Positions 29,741 to 45,243 of a stretch of DNA of 64,000 bases are shown here, piece after piece. The notes under the pieces were generated by a model. That model saw nothing but the letters and a program-made list of their open reading frames with translations. It was not told the DNA's origin and did not search any database. Numbering within the stretch: position 1 is the stretch's first letter; every line of letters starts with the position of its first letter. Origin of the DNA: Bombus terrestris (Eukaryota; Arthropoda; Insecta; Hymenoptera; Apidae); NCBI RefSeq assembly GCF_910591885.1, contig NW_025963556.1, positions 2,294,001 through 2,358,000 of the forward strand. The letters run 5' to 3'. A program made the translations under genes and the position numbers.

Positions 29741-32700
29741 TTAACGTACAACGTTATATAGAATTACGATATAACGCACAACGTTATGTCGTATTACGTT
29801 ATAACTTATCATGTCATGTAGTATTACGTTATAACGTATGACGTTATGTAGTATTACGTTATTACGAATAACGTTATATTGTGTAACTGTATAACGTATG
29901 ACCTTATGTTGTATTACGTTATAACGTATAAAGACATGTAGTATTACGTTATAACGTATGACGTCATGTGGTATTACGTTATTACGAATATCGTAATATT
30001 GTATTACTTTATGACGTATGACGTCATGTAGTATTACTATATGACGTATGACGTCATGTAGTATTACTATATGACGTATGACGTCATGTAGTATTACTAT
30101 ATGACGTATGACGTCATGTAGTATTACTATATGACGTATGACGTCATGTAGTATTAGGTTATAACGTATGAAGTTATGTATTATTACGATATAACGTATG
30201 ACGTTAAGCAGTATTAGGTTATAACGTATGACGTTATGTAGTATTAGGTTATAACGTATGGCGTTATGTAGTATTACGATATAACGTATGACGTTATGCA
30301 GTACTACGTTATAACGTATGACGTTATGTAGTGTTACGTTATAATGTATGACGTTATGTAGTATTACGGTATTTCGAACAACGTTGTATTGTGTTACTTT
30401 ATAACGTATGACGTTATGTAGTGTTACGTTATAACGTATGACGCCGTGTAGTATTACGTTATAAGTATAACATTATGTAGTATCACGTTATAGCGTATGA
30501 CGTCATGTAGTATTACGTTATTACGAATATCGTAATATTGTGTTACTTTATGACGTATGACGTCATGTAATATTGCTTTATGACGTATGACGTCATGTAG
30601 TATTTCCTTATAACGTATGACGTTATGTAGTATTACGATATAACGTATGACGTTATGCAGTACTACGTTATAACGTATGACTTTATGTAGTGTTACGTTA
30701 TAACGTATGACGTTATGTATTAGTACGATATAACGTATGACGTTATGCAGTATGAGGTTATAACGTATGACGTCATGTAGTTTTGCGTTATAACGTATGA
30801 CGTCATGTAGTATTAGGTTATAACGTATGCCGTCATGTAGTATTACGTTATAACATATGACGTCATGTAGTAATACGATATAACGTACAACGTTATATAG
30901 AATTACGATATAACGCACAACGTTATGTCGTATTACGTTATAACGTATCATGTCATGTAGTATTACGTTATTACGAATAACGTTATATTGTGTTACCTTA
31001 TAACGTGTGACCTTTTGTTGTATTACGTTATAACGTATAAAGACATGTAGTATTACGTTGTAACGTATGACGTCATGTAGTATTACTTTATGACGTATGA
31101 CGTCATGTAGTATTATGTTATAACATATGCCGTCATGTAGTATTACGTTATAACATATGACGTCATGTAATATTACGATATAACGTACAGCGTTATATAG
31201 AATTACGATATAACGCACAACGTTATGTCGTATTACGTTATACCGTATGACGTTATATTGTGTTACTTTATGACGTATGACGTCATGTAGTATTACTTTA
31301 TGACGTATGCCGTCATGTAGTATTACGTTATAACATATGACGTCATGTAGTAATACGATATAACGTACAACGTTATATAGAATTACGATATAACGCACAA
31401 CGTTATGTCGTATTACGTTATAACGTATCATGTCATGTAGTATTACGTTATAACGAATGACGTTATGGAGTATTACGTTATAACGTATGACGCCATGTGG
31501 TATTAGGTTATTACGAATAACGTTATATTATGATACTTTATGACATATGACGTCATGTAGTATTACTTTATGACGTATGACGTCATGTAGAATTACGTTA
31601 TAACGTATTCCGTCATGTAGTATTACGTTATAACATATGACGTCATGTAGTATTACGATATAACGTACAACGTTATATAGAATTACGATATAACGCACAA
31701 CGTTATGTCGTATTACGTTATAACTTATCATGTCATGTAGTATTACGTTATAACATATGACGTCATGTAGTATTACGATATAACGTACAACGTTATATAG
31801 AATTACGATATAACGCACAACGTTATGTCGTATTACGTTATAACTTATCATGTCATGTAGTATTTCGTTATATCGTATGACGTTATGCAGTATTACGATA
31901 TAACGTACAACGTTATGCAGTATTAGGTTATAACGTATGACGTTATGGAGTATTACGTTATAACGTATGACGCCATGTGGTATTACGTTATTACGAGTAA
32001 CGTTATATTATGTTACTTTATGACATATGACGTCATGTAGTATTACTTTATGACGTATGACGTCATGTAGTATTACTTTATGACGTATGACGTCATGTAG
32101 TATTACTTTATGACGTATGACGTCATGTAGTATTTCGTTATAACGTATGACGTTACGCAGTATTACGATATAACGTATGACGTTATGGAGTATTACGTTA
32201 TTACGTATGACGTCATGTGGTATTACGTTATTACGAATAACGTTATATTGTGTTATTTTATAACGTATGACCTTATGTTGTATTACGTTATAACGTATAA
32301 AGGCATGTAGTATTACGTTGTAACGTACGGCGTCATGTAGAATTACGTTATAACGTATTCCGTCATGTAGTATTACGTTATAACATATGACGTCATGTAG
32401 TATTACGATATAACGTACAACGTTATATAGAATTACGATATAACGCACAACGTTATGTCGTATTACGTTATAACTTATCATGTCATGTAGTATTACGTTA
32501 TAACGTATGACGTTATGTAGTATTACGTTATTACGAATAACGTTATATTGTGTAACTTTATAACGTATGACCTTACGTTGTATTACGTTATAACGTATGA
32601 CGTCATGTAGTATTACTTTATGACGTATGACGTCATGTAGTATTACTTTATGACGTATGACGTCATGTAGTATAACTTTATGACGTATGACGTCATGTAG

Positions 32701-33639
32701 TATTACTTTATGACGTATGACGTCATGTAGTATTTCGTTACAACGTATGACGTTATGCAGTATTACGATATAACGTATGACGTTATGCAGTATTAGGTTA
32801 TAACGTATGACGTCATGTAGTATTACTTTATGACGTATGACGTCATGTAGTATTACTTTATGACGTATGACGTCATGTAGTATTACTTTATGACGTATGA
32901 CGTCATGTAGTATTTCGTTACAACGTATGACGTTATGCAGTATTACGATATAACGTATGACGTTATGCGGTATTAGGTTATAACTTATGACGTTATGGAG
33001 TATTACGTTATAACGTATGACGTCATGTGGTATTACGTTATTACGAATAACGTTATATTATGTTACGTCATGTAGTATTACTTTATGACGTATGACGTCA
33101 TGTAGTATTACTTTATGACGTATGACGTCATGTAGTATTACTTTATGACGTATGACGTCATGTAGTATTTCGTTATAACGTATGACGTTATGCAGTATTA
33201 CGATATAACGTATGACGTTATGCGGTATTAGGTTATAACGTATGACGTTATGGAGTATTACGTTATAACGTATGACGTCATGTGGTATTACGTTATTACG
33301 AATAACGTTATATTATGTTACGTCATGTAGTATTACTTTATGACGTATGACGTCATGTAGTATTACTTTATGACGTATGACGTCATGTAGTATTACTTTA
33401 TGACGTATGACGTCATGTAGTATTACTTTATGACGTATGACGTCATGTAGTATTACTTTATGACGTATGACGTCATGTAGTATTTCGTTATGACGTATGA
33501 CGTTATGCAGTATTACGATATAACGTATGACGTTATGCAGTATTAGGTTATAACGTATGACGTCATGTAGTATTACTTTATGACGTATGACGTCATGTAG
33601 TATTACTTTATGACGTATGACGTCATGTAGTATTTCGTT
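29741..33639. repeat. HOR unit U9 (3,899 bp)
   Basis: Segment a contains four ctatatg monomers (30037-30156) and the variant gtaactgtataacg shared with U11, U13 and U17. The 29-bp monomer is at 30454. Junctions are at 31528 (altered to ttatgatac) and 32008. There are two half-monomer junctions, 33058 and 33313, so the length is 29 modulo 30. The part from 30454 on recurs in U17-U18 at an offset of 26,435. Confidence 0.87.
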
Positions 33640-35812
33640 TTAACGTACAACGTTATATAGAATTACGATATAACGCACAACGTTATGTCGTATTACGTTA
33701 TAACTTATCATGTCATGTAGTATTACGTTATAACGTATGACTTTATGTAGTATTACGTTATTACGAATAACGTTATATTGTGTAACTTTATAACGTATGA
33801 CCTTATGTTGTATTACGTTATAACGTATAAAGACATGTAGTATTACGTTATAACGTATGACGTCATGTGGTATTACGTTATTACGAATATCGTAATATTG
33901 TATTACTTTATGACGTATGACGTCTTGTAGTATTACTATATGACGTATGACGTCATGTAGTATTACTATATGACGTATGACGTCATGTAGTATTACTATA
34001 TGACGTATGACGTCATGTAGTATTACTATATGACGTATGACGTCATGTAGTATTAGGTTATAACGTATGAAGTTATGTATTATTACGATATAACGTATGA
34101 CGTTAAGCAGTATTAGGTTATAACGTATGACGTTATGTAGTATTAGGTTATAACGTATGGCGTTATGTAGTATTACGATATAACGTATGACGTTATGCAG
34201 TACTACGTTATAACGTATGACGTTATGTAGTGTTACGTTATAATGTATGACGTTATGTAGCATTACGGTATTTCGAACAACGTTGTATTGTGTTACTTTA
34301 TAACGTATGACGTTATGTAGTGTTACGTTATAACGTATGACGCCGTGTAGTATTACGTTATAAGTATAACATTATGTAGTATCACGTTATAGCGTATGAC
34401 GTCATGTAGTATTACGTTATTACGAATATCGTAATATTGTGTTACTTTATGACGTATGACGTCATGTAATATTGCTTTATGACGTATGACGTCATGTAGT
34501 ATTTCCTTATAACGTATGACGTTATGTAGTATTACGATATAACGTATGACGTTATGCAGTACTACGTTATAACGTATGACGTTATGTAGTGTTACGTTAT
34601 AACGTATGACGTTATGTATTAGTACGATATAACGTATGACGTTATGCAGTATGATATTATAACGTATGACGTCATGTAGTTTTGCGTTATAACGTATGCC
34701 GTCATGTAGTATTACGTTATAACATATGACGTCATGTAGTAATACGATATAACGTACAACGTTATATAGAATTACGATATAACGCACAACGTTATGTCGT
34801 ATTACGTTATAACGTATCATGTCATGCAGTATTACGTTATTACGAATAACGTTATATTGTGTTACCTTATAACGTGTGACCTTTTGTTGTATTACGTTAT
34901 AACGTATAAAGACATGTAGTATTACGTTGTAACGTATGACGTCATGTAGTATTACTTTATGACGTATGACGTCATGTAGTATTATGTTATAACATATGCC
35001 GTCATGTAGTATTACGTCATAACATATGACGTCATGTAATATTACGATATAACGTACAGCGTTATATAGAATTACGATATAACGCACAACGTTATGTCGT
35101 ATTACGTTATACCGTATGACGTTATATTGTGTTACTTTATGACGTATGACGTCATGTAGTATTACTTTATGACGTATGCCGTCATGTAGTATTACGTTAT
35201 AACATATGACGTCATGTAGTAATACGATATAACGTACAACGTTATATAGAATTACGATATAACGCACAACGTTATGTCGTATTACGTTATAACGTATCAT
35301 GTCATGTAGTATTACGTTATAACGAATGACGTTATGGAGTTTACGTTATAACGTATGACGCCATGTGGTATTACGTTATTACGAATAACGTTATATTATG
35401 TTACTTTATGACATATGACGTCATGTAGTATTACTTTATGACGTATGACGTCATGTAGTATTACTTTATGACGTATGACGTCATGTAGTATTACTTTATG
35501 ACGTATGACGTCATGTAGTATTTCGCTATAACGTATGACGTTATGCAGTATTACGATATAACGTATGACGTTATGCGGTATTAGGTTATAACTTATGACG
35601 TTATGGAGTATTACGTTATAACGTATGACGTCATGTGGTATTACGTTATTACGAATAACGTTATATTATGTTACGTCATGTAGTATTACTTTATGACGTA
35701 TGACGTCATGTAGTATTACGATATAACGTATGACGTTATGCAGTATTAGGTTATAACGTATGACGTCATGTAGTATTACTTTATGACGTATGACGTCATG
35801 TAGTATTTCGTT
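33640..35812. repeat. HOR unit U10 (2,173 bp, with a private 1-base deletion)
   Basis: It has four ctatatg monomers (33936-34055), the cgtcttgtag variant near 33922 shared with U16 and U18, and the 29-bp monomer at 34353. Segment b is one monomer shorter than usual. Near 35340 gagtattacg has become gagtttacg, a 1-base loss not seen in its sister U16. The junction is at 35396, the half-monomer junction at 35666 and segment d is only 147 bp. The 1-base loss explains its length of 13 modulo 30. Confidence 0.86.
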
Positions 35813-38800
35813 TTAACGTACAACGTTATATAGAATTACGATATAACGCACAACGTTATGTCGTATTACGTTATAACTTATCATGTCATGTAGTATTACG
35901 TTATAACGTATGACGTTATGTAGTATTACGTTATTACGAATAACGTTATATTGTGTAACTGTATAACGTATGACCTTATGTTGTATTACGTTATAACGTA
36001 TAAAGACATGTAGTATTACGTTATAACGTATGACGTCATGTGGTATTACGTTATTACGAATATCGTAATATTGTATTACTTTATGACGTATGACGTCATG
36101 TAGTATTACTATATGACGTATGACGTCATGTAGTATTACTATATGACGTATGACGTCATGTAGTAATACTACATGACGTATGACGTCATGTAGTATTACT
36201 ATATGACGTATGACGTCATGTAGTATTACTATATGACGTATGACGTCATGTAGTATTACTATATGACGTATGACGTCATGTAGTATTACTATATGACGTA
36301 TGACGTCATGTAGTATTACTATATGACGTATGACGTCATGTAGTATTACTATATGACGTATGACGTCATGTAGTATTAGGTTATAACGTATGAAGTTATG
36401 TATTATTACGATATAACGTATGACGTTAAGCAGTATTAGGTTATAACGTATGACGTTATGTAGTATTAGGTTATAACGTATGGCGTTATGTAGTATTACG
36501 ATATAACGTATGACGTTATGCAGTACTACGTTATAACGTATGACGTTATGTAGTGTTACGTTATAATGTATGACGTTATGTAGCATTACGGTATTTCGAA
36601 CAACGTTGTATTGTGTTACTTTATAACGTATGACGTTATGTAGTGTTACGTTATAACGTATGACGCCGTGTAGTATTACGTTATAAGTATAACATTATGT
36701 AGTATCACGTTATAGCGTATGACGTCATGTAGTATTACGTTATTACGAATATCGTAATATTGTGTTACTTTATGACGTATGACGTCATGTAATATTGCTT
36801 TATGACGTATGACGTCATGTAGTATTTCCTTATAACGTATGACGTTATGTAGTATTACGATATAACGTATGACGTTATGCAGTACTACGTTATAACGTAT
36901 GACTTTATGTAGTGTTACGTTATAACGTATGACGTTATGTATTAGTACGATATAACGTATGACGTTATGCAGTATGAGGTTATAACGTATGACGTCATGT
37001 AGTTTTGCGTTATAACGTATGACGACATGTAGTATTAGGTTATAACGTATGCCGTCATGTAGTATTACGTTATAACATATGACGTCATGTAGTAATACGA
37101 TATAACGTACAACGTTATATAGAATTACGATATAACGCACAACGTTATGTCGTATTACGTTATAACGTATCATGTCATGTAGTATTACGTTATTACGAAT
37201 AACGTTATATTGTGTTACCTTATAACGTGTGACCTTTTGTTGTATTACGTTATAACGTATAAAGACATGTAGTATTACGTTGTAACGTATGACGCCGTGT
37301 AGTATTACGTTATAAGTATAACATTATGTAGTATCACGTTATAGCGTATGACGTCATGTAGTATTACGTTATTACGAATATCGTAATATTGTGTTACTTT
37401 ATGACGTATGACGTCATGTAATATTGCTTTATGACGTATGACGTCATGTAGTATTTCCTTATAACGTATGACGTTATGTAGTATTACGATATAACGTATG
37501 ACGTTATGGAGTATTACGTTATAACGTATGACGTCATGTGGTATTACGTTATTACGAATAACGTTATATTATGTTACGTCATGTAGTATTACTTTATGAC
37601 GTATGACGTCATGTAGTATTACTTTATGACGTATGACGTCATGTAGTATTACTTTATGACGTATGACGTCATGTAGTATTACTTTATGACGTATGACGTC
37701 ATGTAGTATTACTTTATGACGTATGACGTCATGTAGTATTACTTTATGACGTATGACGTCATGTAGTATTACTTTATGACGTATGACGTCATGTAGTATT
37801 ACTTTATGACGTATGACGTCATGTAGTATTACTTTATGACGTATGACGTCATGTAGTATTTCGTTATAACGAATGACGTTATGGAGTATTACGTTATAAC
37901 GTATGACGCCATGTGGTATTAGGTTATTACGAATAACGTTATATTATGTTACTTTATGACATATGACGTCATGTAGTATTACTTTATGACGTATGACGTC
38001 ATGTAGGATTACTTTATGACGTATGACGTCATGTAGTATTACTTTATGACGTATGACGTCATGTAGTATTACTTTATGACGTATGACGTCATGTAGTATT
38101 TCGTTATAACGTATGACGTTATGCAGTATTACGATATAACGTATGACGGTATGCAGTATTACGTTATGACGTATGACGTTATGCAGTATTACGATATAAC
38201 GTATGACGGTATGCAGTATTACGTTATAACGTATGACGTTATGCAGTATTACGTTATAACGTATGACGTTATGTATTAGTACGATATAACGTATGACGTT
38301 ATGCAGTATGAGGTTATAGCGTATGACGTCATGTAGTTTTGCGTTATAACGTATAAAGACATGTAGTATTACGTTATGACGTATGACGTCATGTGGTATT
38401 ACTTTATGACGTATGACGTCAGGTAGTATTACTTTATGACGTATGACGTCATGTAGTATTACTTTATGACGTATGACGTCATGTAGTATTACTTTATGAC
38501 GTATGACGTCATGTAGTATTACTTTATGACGTATGACGTCATGTAGTATTACTTTATGACGTATGACGTCATGTAGTATTACTTTATGACGTATGACGTC
38601 ATGTAGTATTACTTTATGACGTATGACGTCATGTAGTATTTCGTTATAACGTATGACGTTATGCAGTATTACGATATAACGTATGACGTTATGCGGTATT
38701 AGGTTATAACTTATGACGTTATGGAGTATTACGTTATAACGTATGACGTCATGTGGTATTACGTTATTACGAATAACGTTATATTATGTTACGTCATGTA

Positions 38801-39110
38801 GTATTACTTTATGACGTATGACGTCATGTAGTATTACTTTATGACGTATGACGTCATGTAGTATTACTTTATGACGTATGACGTCATGTAGTATTACTTT
38901 ATGACGTATGACGTCATGTAGTATTACTTTATGACGTATGACGTCATGTAGTATTACTTTATGACGTATGACGTCATGTAGTATTTCGTTATAACGTATG
39001 ACGTTATGCAGTATTACGATATAACGTATGACGTTATGCAGTATTAGGTTATAACGTATGACGTCATGTAGTATTACTTTATGACGTATGACGTCATGTA
39101 GTATTTCGTT
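35813..39110. repeat. HOR unit U11 (3,298 bp, two 29-bp monomers)
   Basis: Segment a holds nine ctatatg monomers, the most in the window. Two 29-bp monomers (36676 and 37305) and two half-monomer junctions (37569 and 38784) are present. The second 29-bp monomer is reached by a direct join near 37290 (gttgtaacg to gccgtg) that skips segment a and the TTCGAA monomer. A run of nine type 2 monomers lies at about 37589-37858 and one of eight at about 38402-38641. U18 has the same layout. Confidence 0.86.
36109..36378. repeat. Nested 9-copy array of the ctatatg monomer
   Basis: Nine successive 30-bp monomers carry ctatatgacg in place of ctttatgacg. The third has tactacatg and is preceded by gtaata, so the copies are not all identical. 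Other units have two to five copies at the same place. This makes it a variable-number array nested inside the HOR, consistent with local slippage or unequal exchange. Confidence 0.93.
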
Positions 39111-41374
39111 TTAACGTACAACGTTATATAGAATTACGATATAACGCACAACGTTAAGTCGTATTACGTTATAACTTATCATGTCATGTAGTATTACGTT
39201 ATAACGTATGACGTTATGTAGTATTACGTTATTACGAATAACGTTATATTGTGTAACTTTATAACGTATGACCTTATGTTGTATTACGTTATAACGTATA
39301 AAGACATGTAGTATTACGTTATAACGTATGACGTCATGTGGTATTACGTTATTACGAATATCGTAATATTGTATTACTTTATGACGTATGACGTCATGTA
39401 GTATTACTATATGACGTATGACGTCATGTAGTATTACTATATGACGTATGACGTCATGTAGTATTAGGTTATAACGTATGAAGTAATGTATTATTACGAT
39501 ATAACGTATGACGTTAAGCAGCATTAGGTTACAACGTATGACGTTATGTAGTATTAGGTTATAACGTATGGCGTTATGTAGTATTACGATATAACGTATG
39601 ACGTTATGCAGTACTACGTTATAACGTATGACGTTATGTAGTGTTACGTTATAATGTATGACGTTATGTAGCATTACGGTATTTCGAACAACGTTGTATT
39701 GTGTTACTTTATAACGTATGACGTTATGTAGTGTTACGTTATAACGTATGACGCCGTGTAGTATTACGTTATAAGTATAACATTATGTAGTATCACGTTA
39801 TAGCGTATGACGTCATGTAGTATTACGTTATTACGAATATCGTAATATTGTGTTACTTTATGACGTATGACGTCATGTAATATTGCTTTATGACGTATGA
39901 CGTCATGTAGTATTTCCTTATAACGTATGACGTTATGTAGTATTACGATATAACGTGTGACGTTATGCAGTACTACGTTATAACGTATGACGTTATGTAG
40001 TGTTACGTTATAACGTATGACGTTATGTATTAGTACGATATAACGTATGACGTTATGCAGTATGATATTATAACGTATGACGTCATGTAGTTTTGCGTTA
40101 TAACGTATGACGTCATGTAGTATTAGGTTATAACGTATGCCGTCATGTAGTATTACGTTATAACATATGACGTCATGTAGTAATACGATATAACGTACAA
40201 CGTTATATAGAATTACGATATAACGCACAACGTTATGTCGTATTACGTTATAACGTATCATGTCATGTAGTATTACGTTATTACGAATAACGTTATACTG
40301 TGTTACCTTATAACGTGTGACCTTTTGTTGTATTACGTTATAACGTATAAAGACATGTAGTATTACGTTGTAACGTATGACGTCATGTAGTATTACTTTA
40401 TGACGTATGACGTCATGTAGTATTATGTTATAACATATGCCGTCATGTAGTATTACGTCATAACATATGACGTCATGTAATATTACGATATAACGTACAG
40501 CGTTATATAGAATTACGATATAACGCACAACGTTATGTCGTATTACGTTATACCGTATGACGTTATATTGTGTTACTTTATGACGTATGACGTCATGTAG
40601 TATTACTTTATGACGTATGCCGTCATGTAGTATTACGTTATAACATATGACGTCATGTAGTAATACGATATAACGTACAACGTTATATAGAATTACGATA
40701 TAACGCACAACGTTATGTCGTATTACGTTATAACGTATCATGTCATGTAGTATTACGTTATAACGAATGACGTTATGGAGTATTACGTTATAACGTATGA
40801 CGCCATGTGGTATTACGTTATTACGAATAACGTTATATTATGTTACTTTATGACATATGACGTCATGTAGTATTACTTTATGACGTATGACGTCATGTAG
40901 TATTACTTTATGACGTATGACGTCATGTAGTATTACTTTATGACGTATGACGTCATGTAGTATTTCGCTATAACGTATGACGTTATGCAGTATTACGATA
41001 TAACGTATGACGTTATGCGGTATTAGGTTATAACTTATGACGTTATGGAGTATTACGTTATAACGTATGACGTCATGTGGTATTACGTTATTACGAATAA
41101 CGTTATATTATGTTACGTCATGTAGTATTACTTTATGACGTATGACGTCATGTAGTATTACTTTATGACGTATGACGTCATGTAGTATTACTTTACGACG
41201 TATGACGTCATGTAGTATTACTTTATGACGTATGACGTCATGTAGTATTTCGTTATAACGTATGACGTTATGCAGTATTACGATATAACGTATGACGTTA
41301 TGCAGTATTAGGTTATAACGTATGACGTCATGTAGTATTACTTTATGATGTATGACGTCATGTAGTATTTCGTT
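39111..41374. repeat. HOR unit U12 (2,264 bp)
   Basis: It matches U8 at a constant offset of 11,634 at all five landmarks (39111, 39764, 40838, 41108, 41375). Its own variants gaagtaatg (near 39480) and cgttaagtcg (near 39152) are absent from U8 but present in U19. U12 and U19 are therefore closer to each other than either is to U8. Confidence 0.87.
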
Positions 41375-44300
41375 TTAACGTACAACGTTATATAGAATTA
41401 CGATATAACGCACAACGTTATGTCGTATTACGTTATAACTTATCATGTCATGTAGTATTACGTTATAACGTATGACGTTATGTAGTATTACGTTATTACG
41501 AATAACGTTATATTGTGTAACTGTATAACGTATGACCTTATGTTGTATTACGTTATAACGTATAAAGACATGTAGTATTACGTTATAACGTATGACGTCA
41601 TGTGGTATTACGTTATTACGAATATCGTAATATTGTATTACTTTATGACGTATGACGTCATGTAGTATTACTATATGACGTATGACGTCATGTAGTATTA
41701 CTATATGACGTATGACGTCATGTAGTATTACTATATGACGTATGACGTCATGTAGTATTACTATATGACGTATGACGTCATGTAGTATTACTATATGACG
41801 TATGACGTCATGTAGTATTAGGTTATAACGTATGAAGTTATGTATTATTACGATATAACGTATGACGTTAAGCAGTATTAGGTTATAACGTATGACGTTA
41901 TGTAGTATTAGGTTATAACGTATGGCGTTATGTAGTATTACGATATAACGTATGACGTTATGCAGTACTACGTTATAACGTATGACGTTATGTAGTGTTA
42001 CGTTATAATGTATGACGTTATGTAGCATTACGGTATTTCGAACAACGTTGTATTGTGTTACTTTATAACGTATGACGTTATGTAGTGTTACGTTATAACG
42101 TATGACGCCGTGTAGTATTACGTTATAAGTATAACATTATGTAGTATCACGTTATAGCGTATGACGTCATGTAGTATTACGTTATTACGAATATCGTAAT
42201 ATTGTGTTACTTTATGACGTATGACGTCATGTAATATTGCTTTATGACGTATGACGTCATGTAGTATTTCCTTATAACGTATGACGTTATGTAGTATTAC
42301 GATATAACGTATGACGTTATGCAGTACTACGTTATAACGTATGACTTTATGTAGTGTTACGTTATAACGTATGACGTTATGTATTAGTACGATATAACGT
42401 ATGACGTTATGCAGTATGAGGTTATAACGTATGACGTCATGTAGTTTTGCGTTATAACGTATGACGTCATGTAGTATTAGGTTATAACGTATGCCGTCAT
42501 GTAGTATTACGTTATAACATATGACGTCATGTAGTAATGCGATATAACGTACAACGTTATATAGAATTACGATATAACGCACAACGTTATGTCGTATTAC
42601 GTTATAACGTATCATGTCATGTAGTATTACGTTATTACGAATAACGTTATATTGTGTTACCTTATAACGTGTGACCTTTTGTTGTATTACGTTATAACGT
42701 ATAAAGACATGTAGTATTACGTTGTAACGTATGACGTCATGTAGTATTACTTTATGACGTATGACGTCATGTAGTATTATGTTATAACATATGCCGTCAT
42801 GTAGTATTACGTTATAACATATGACGTCATGTAATATTACGATATAACGTACAGCGTTATATAGAATTACGATATAACGCACAACGTTATGTCGTATTAC
42901 GTTATACCGTATGACGTTATATTGTGTTACTTTATGACGTATGACGTCATGTAGTATTACTTTATGACGTATGCCGTCATGTAGTATTACGTTATAACAT
43001 ATGACGTCATGTAGTAATACGATATAACGTACAACGTTATATAGAATTACGATATAACGCACAACGTTATGTCGTATTACGTTATAACGTATCATGTCAT
43101 GGAGTATTACGTTATAACGAATGACGTTATGGAGTATTACGTTATAACGTATGACGCCATGTGGTATTACGTTATTACGAATATCGTAATATTGTATTAC
43201 TTTATGACGTATGACGTCATGTAGTATTACTATATGACGTATGACGTCATGTAGTATTACGATATAACGTACAACGTTATATAGAATTACGATATAACGC
43301 ACAACGTTATGTCGTATTACGTTATAACTTATCATGTCATGTAGTATTACGTTATAACATATGACGTCATGTAGTATTACGATATAACGTACAACGTTAT
43401 ATAGAATTACGATATAACGCACAACGTTATGTCGTATTACGTTATAACTTATCATGTCATGTAGTATTTCGTTATAACGTATGACGTTATGCAGTATTAC
43501 GATATAACGTACAACGTTATGCAGTATTAGGTTATAACGTATGACGTTATGGAGTATTACGTTATAACGTATGACGCCATGTGGTATTACGTTATTACGA
43601 GTAACGTTATATTATGTTACTTTATGACATATGACGTCATGTAGTATTACTTTATGACGTATGACGTCATGTAGTATTACTTTATGACGTATGACGTCAT
43701 GTAGTATTACTTTATGACGTATGACGTCATGTAGTATTTCGTTATAACGTATGACGTTACGCAGTATTACGATATAACGTATGACGTTATGGAGTATTAC
43801 GTTATTACGTATGACGCCATGTGGTATTACGTTATTACGAATAACGTTATATTGTGTTATTTTATAACGTATGACCTTATGTTGTATTACGTTATAACGT
43901 ATAAAGGCATGTAGTATTACGTTGTAACGTACGGCGTCATGTAGAATTACGTTATAACGTATTCCGTCATGTAGTATTACGTTATAACATATGACGTCAT
44001 GTAGTATTACGATATAACGTACAACGTTATATAGAATTACGATATAACGCACAACGTTATGTCGTATTACGTTATAACTTATCATGTCATGTAGTATTAC
44101 GTTATAACGTATGACGTTATGTAGTATTACGTTATTACGAATAACGTTATATTGTGTAACTTTATAACGTATGACCTTACGTTGTATTACGTTATAACGT
44201 ATGACGTCATGTAGTATTACTTTATGACGTATGACGTCATGTAGTATTACTTTATGACGTATGACGTCATGTAGTATAACTTTATGACGTATGACGTCAT

Positions 44301-45243
44301 GTAGTATTACTTTATGACGTATGACGTCACGTAGTATTTCGTTACAACGTATGACGTTATGCAGTATTACGATATAACGTATGACGTTATGCAGTATTAG
44401 GTTATAACGTATGACGTCATGTAGTATTACTTTATGACGTATGACGTCATGTAGTATTACTTTATGACGTATGACGTCATGTAGTATTACTTTATGACGT
44501 ATGACGTCATGTAGTATTTCGTTACAACGTATGACGTTATGCAGTATTACGATATAACGTATGACGTTATGCGGTATTAGGTTATAACTTATGACGTTAT
44601 GGAGTATTACGTTATAACGTATGACGTCATGTGGTATTACGTTATTACGAATAACGTTATATTATGTTACGTCATGTAGTATTACTTTATGACGTATGAC
44701 GTCATGTAGTATTACTTTATGACGTATGACGTCATGTAGTATTACTTTATGACGTATGACGTCATGTAGTATTTCGTTATAACGTATGACGTTATGCAGT
44801 ATTACGATATAACGTATGACGTTATGCGGTATTAGGTTATAACGTATGACGTTATGGAGTATTACGTTATAACGTATGACGTCATGTGGTATTACGTTAT
44901 TACGAATAACGTTATATTATGTTACGTCATGTAGTATTACTTTATGACGTATGACGTCATGTAGTATTACTTTATGACGTATGACGTCATGTAGTATTAC
45001 TTTATGACGTATGACGTCATGTAGTATTACTTTATGACGTATGACGTCATGTAGTATTACTTTATGACGTATGACGTCATGTAGTATTTCGTTATGACGT
45101 ATGACGTTATGCAGTATTACGATATAACGTATGACGTTATGCAGTATTAGGTTATAACGTATGACGTCATGTAGTATTACTTTATGACGTATGACGTCAT
45201 GTAGTATTACTTTATGACGTATGACGTCATGTAGTATTTCGTT
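41375..45243. repeat. HOR unit U13 (3,869 bp)
   Basis: Five ctatatg monomers lie at 41671-41820 and the 29-bp monomer at 42118. At about 43166-43262 segment b is interrupted by a short fragment of segment a (atcgtaatattg plus one ctatatg monomer) before continuing into c-type sequence. The junction is at 43612 and half-monomer junctions at 44662 and 44917. From 43612 on it matches U9 at an offset of 11,604. Confidence 0.86.

Noticed and set aside
36109..36378. The nine-copy ctatatg array as an assembly error
   Set aside because: Cannot be excluded without reads. However, one copy carries private changes (gtaatactacatg), which suggests real sequence rather than a looped assembly.
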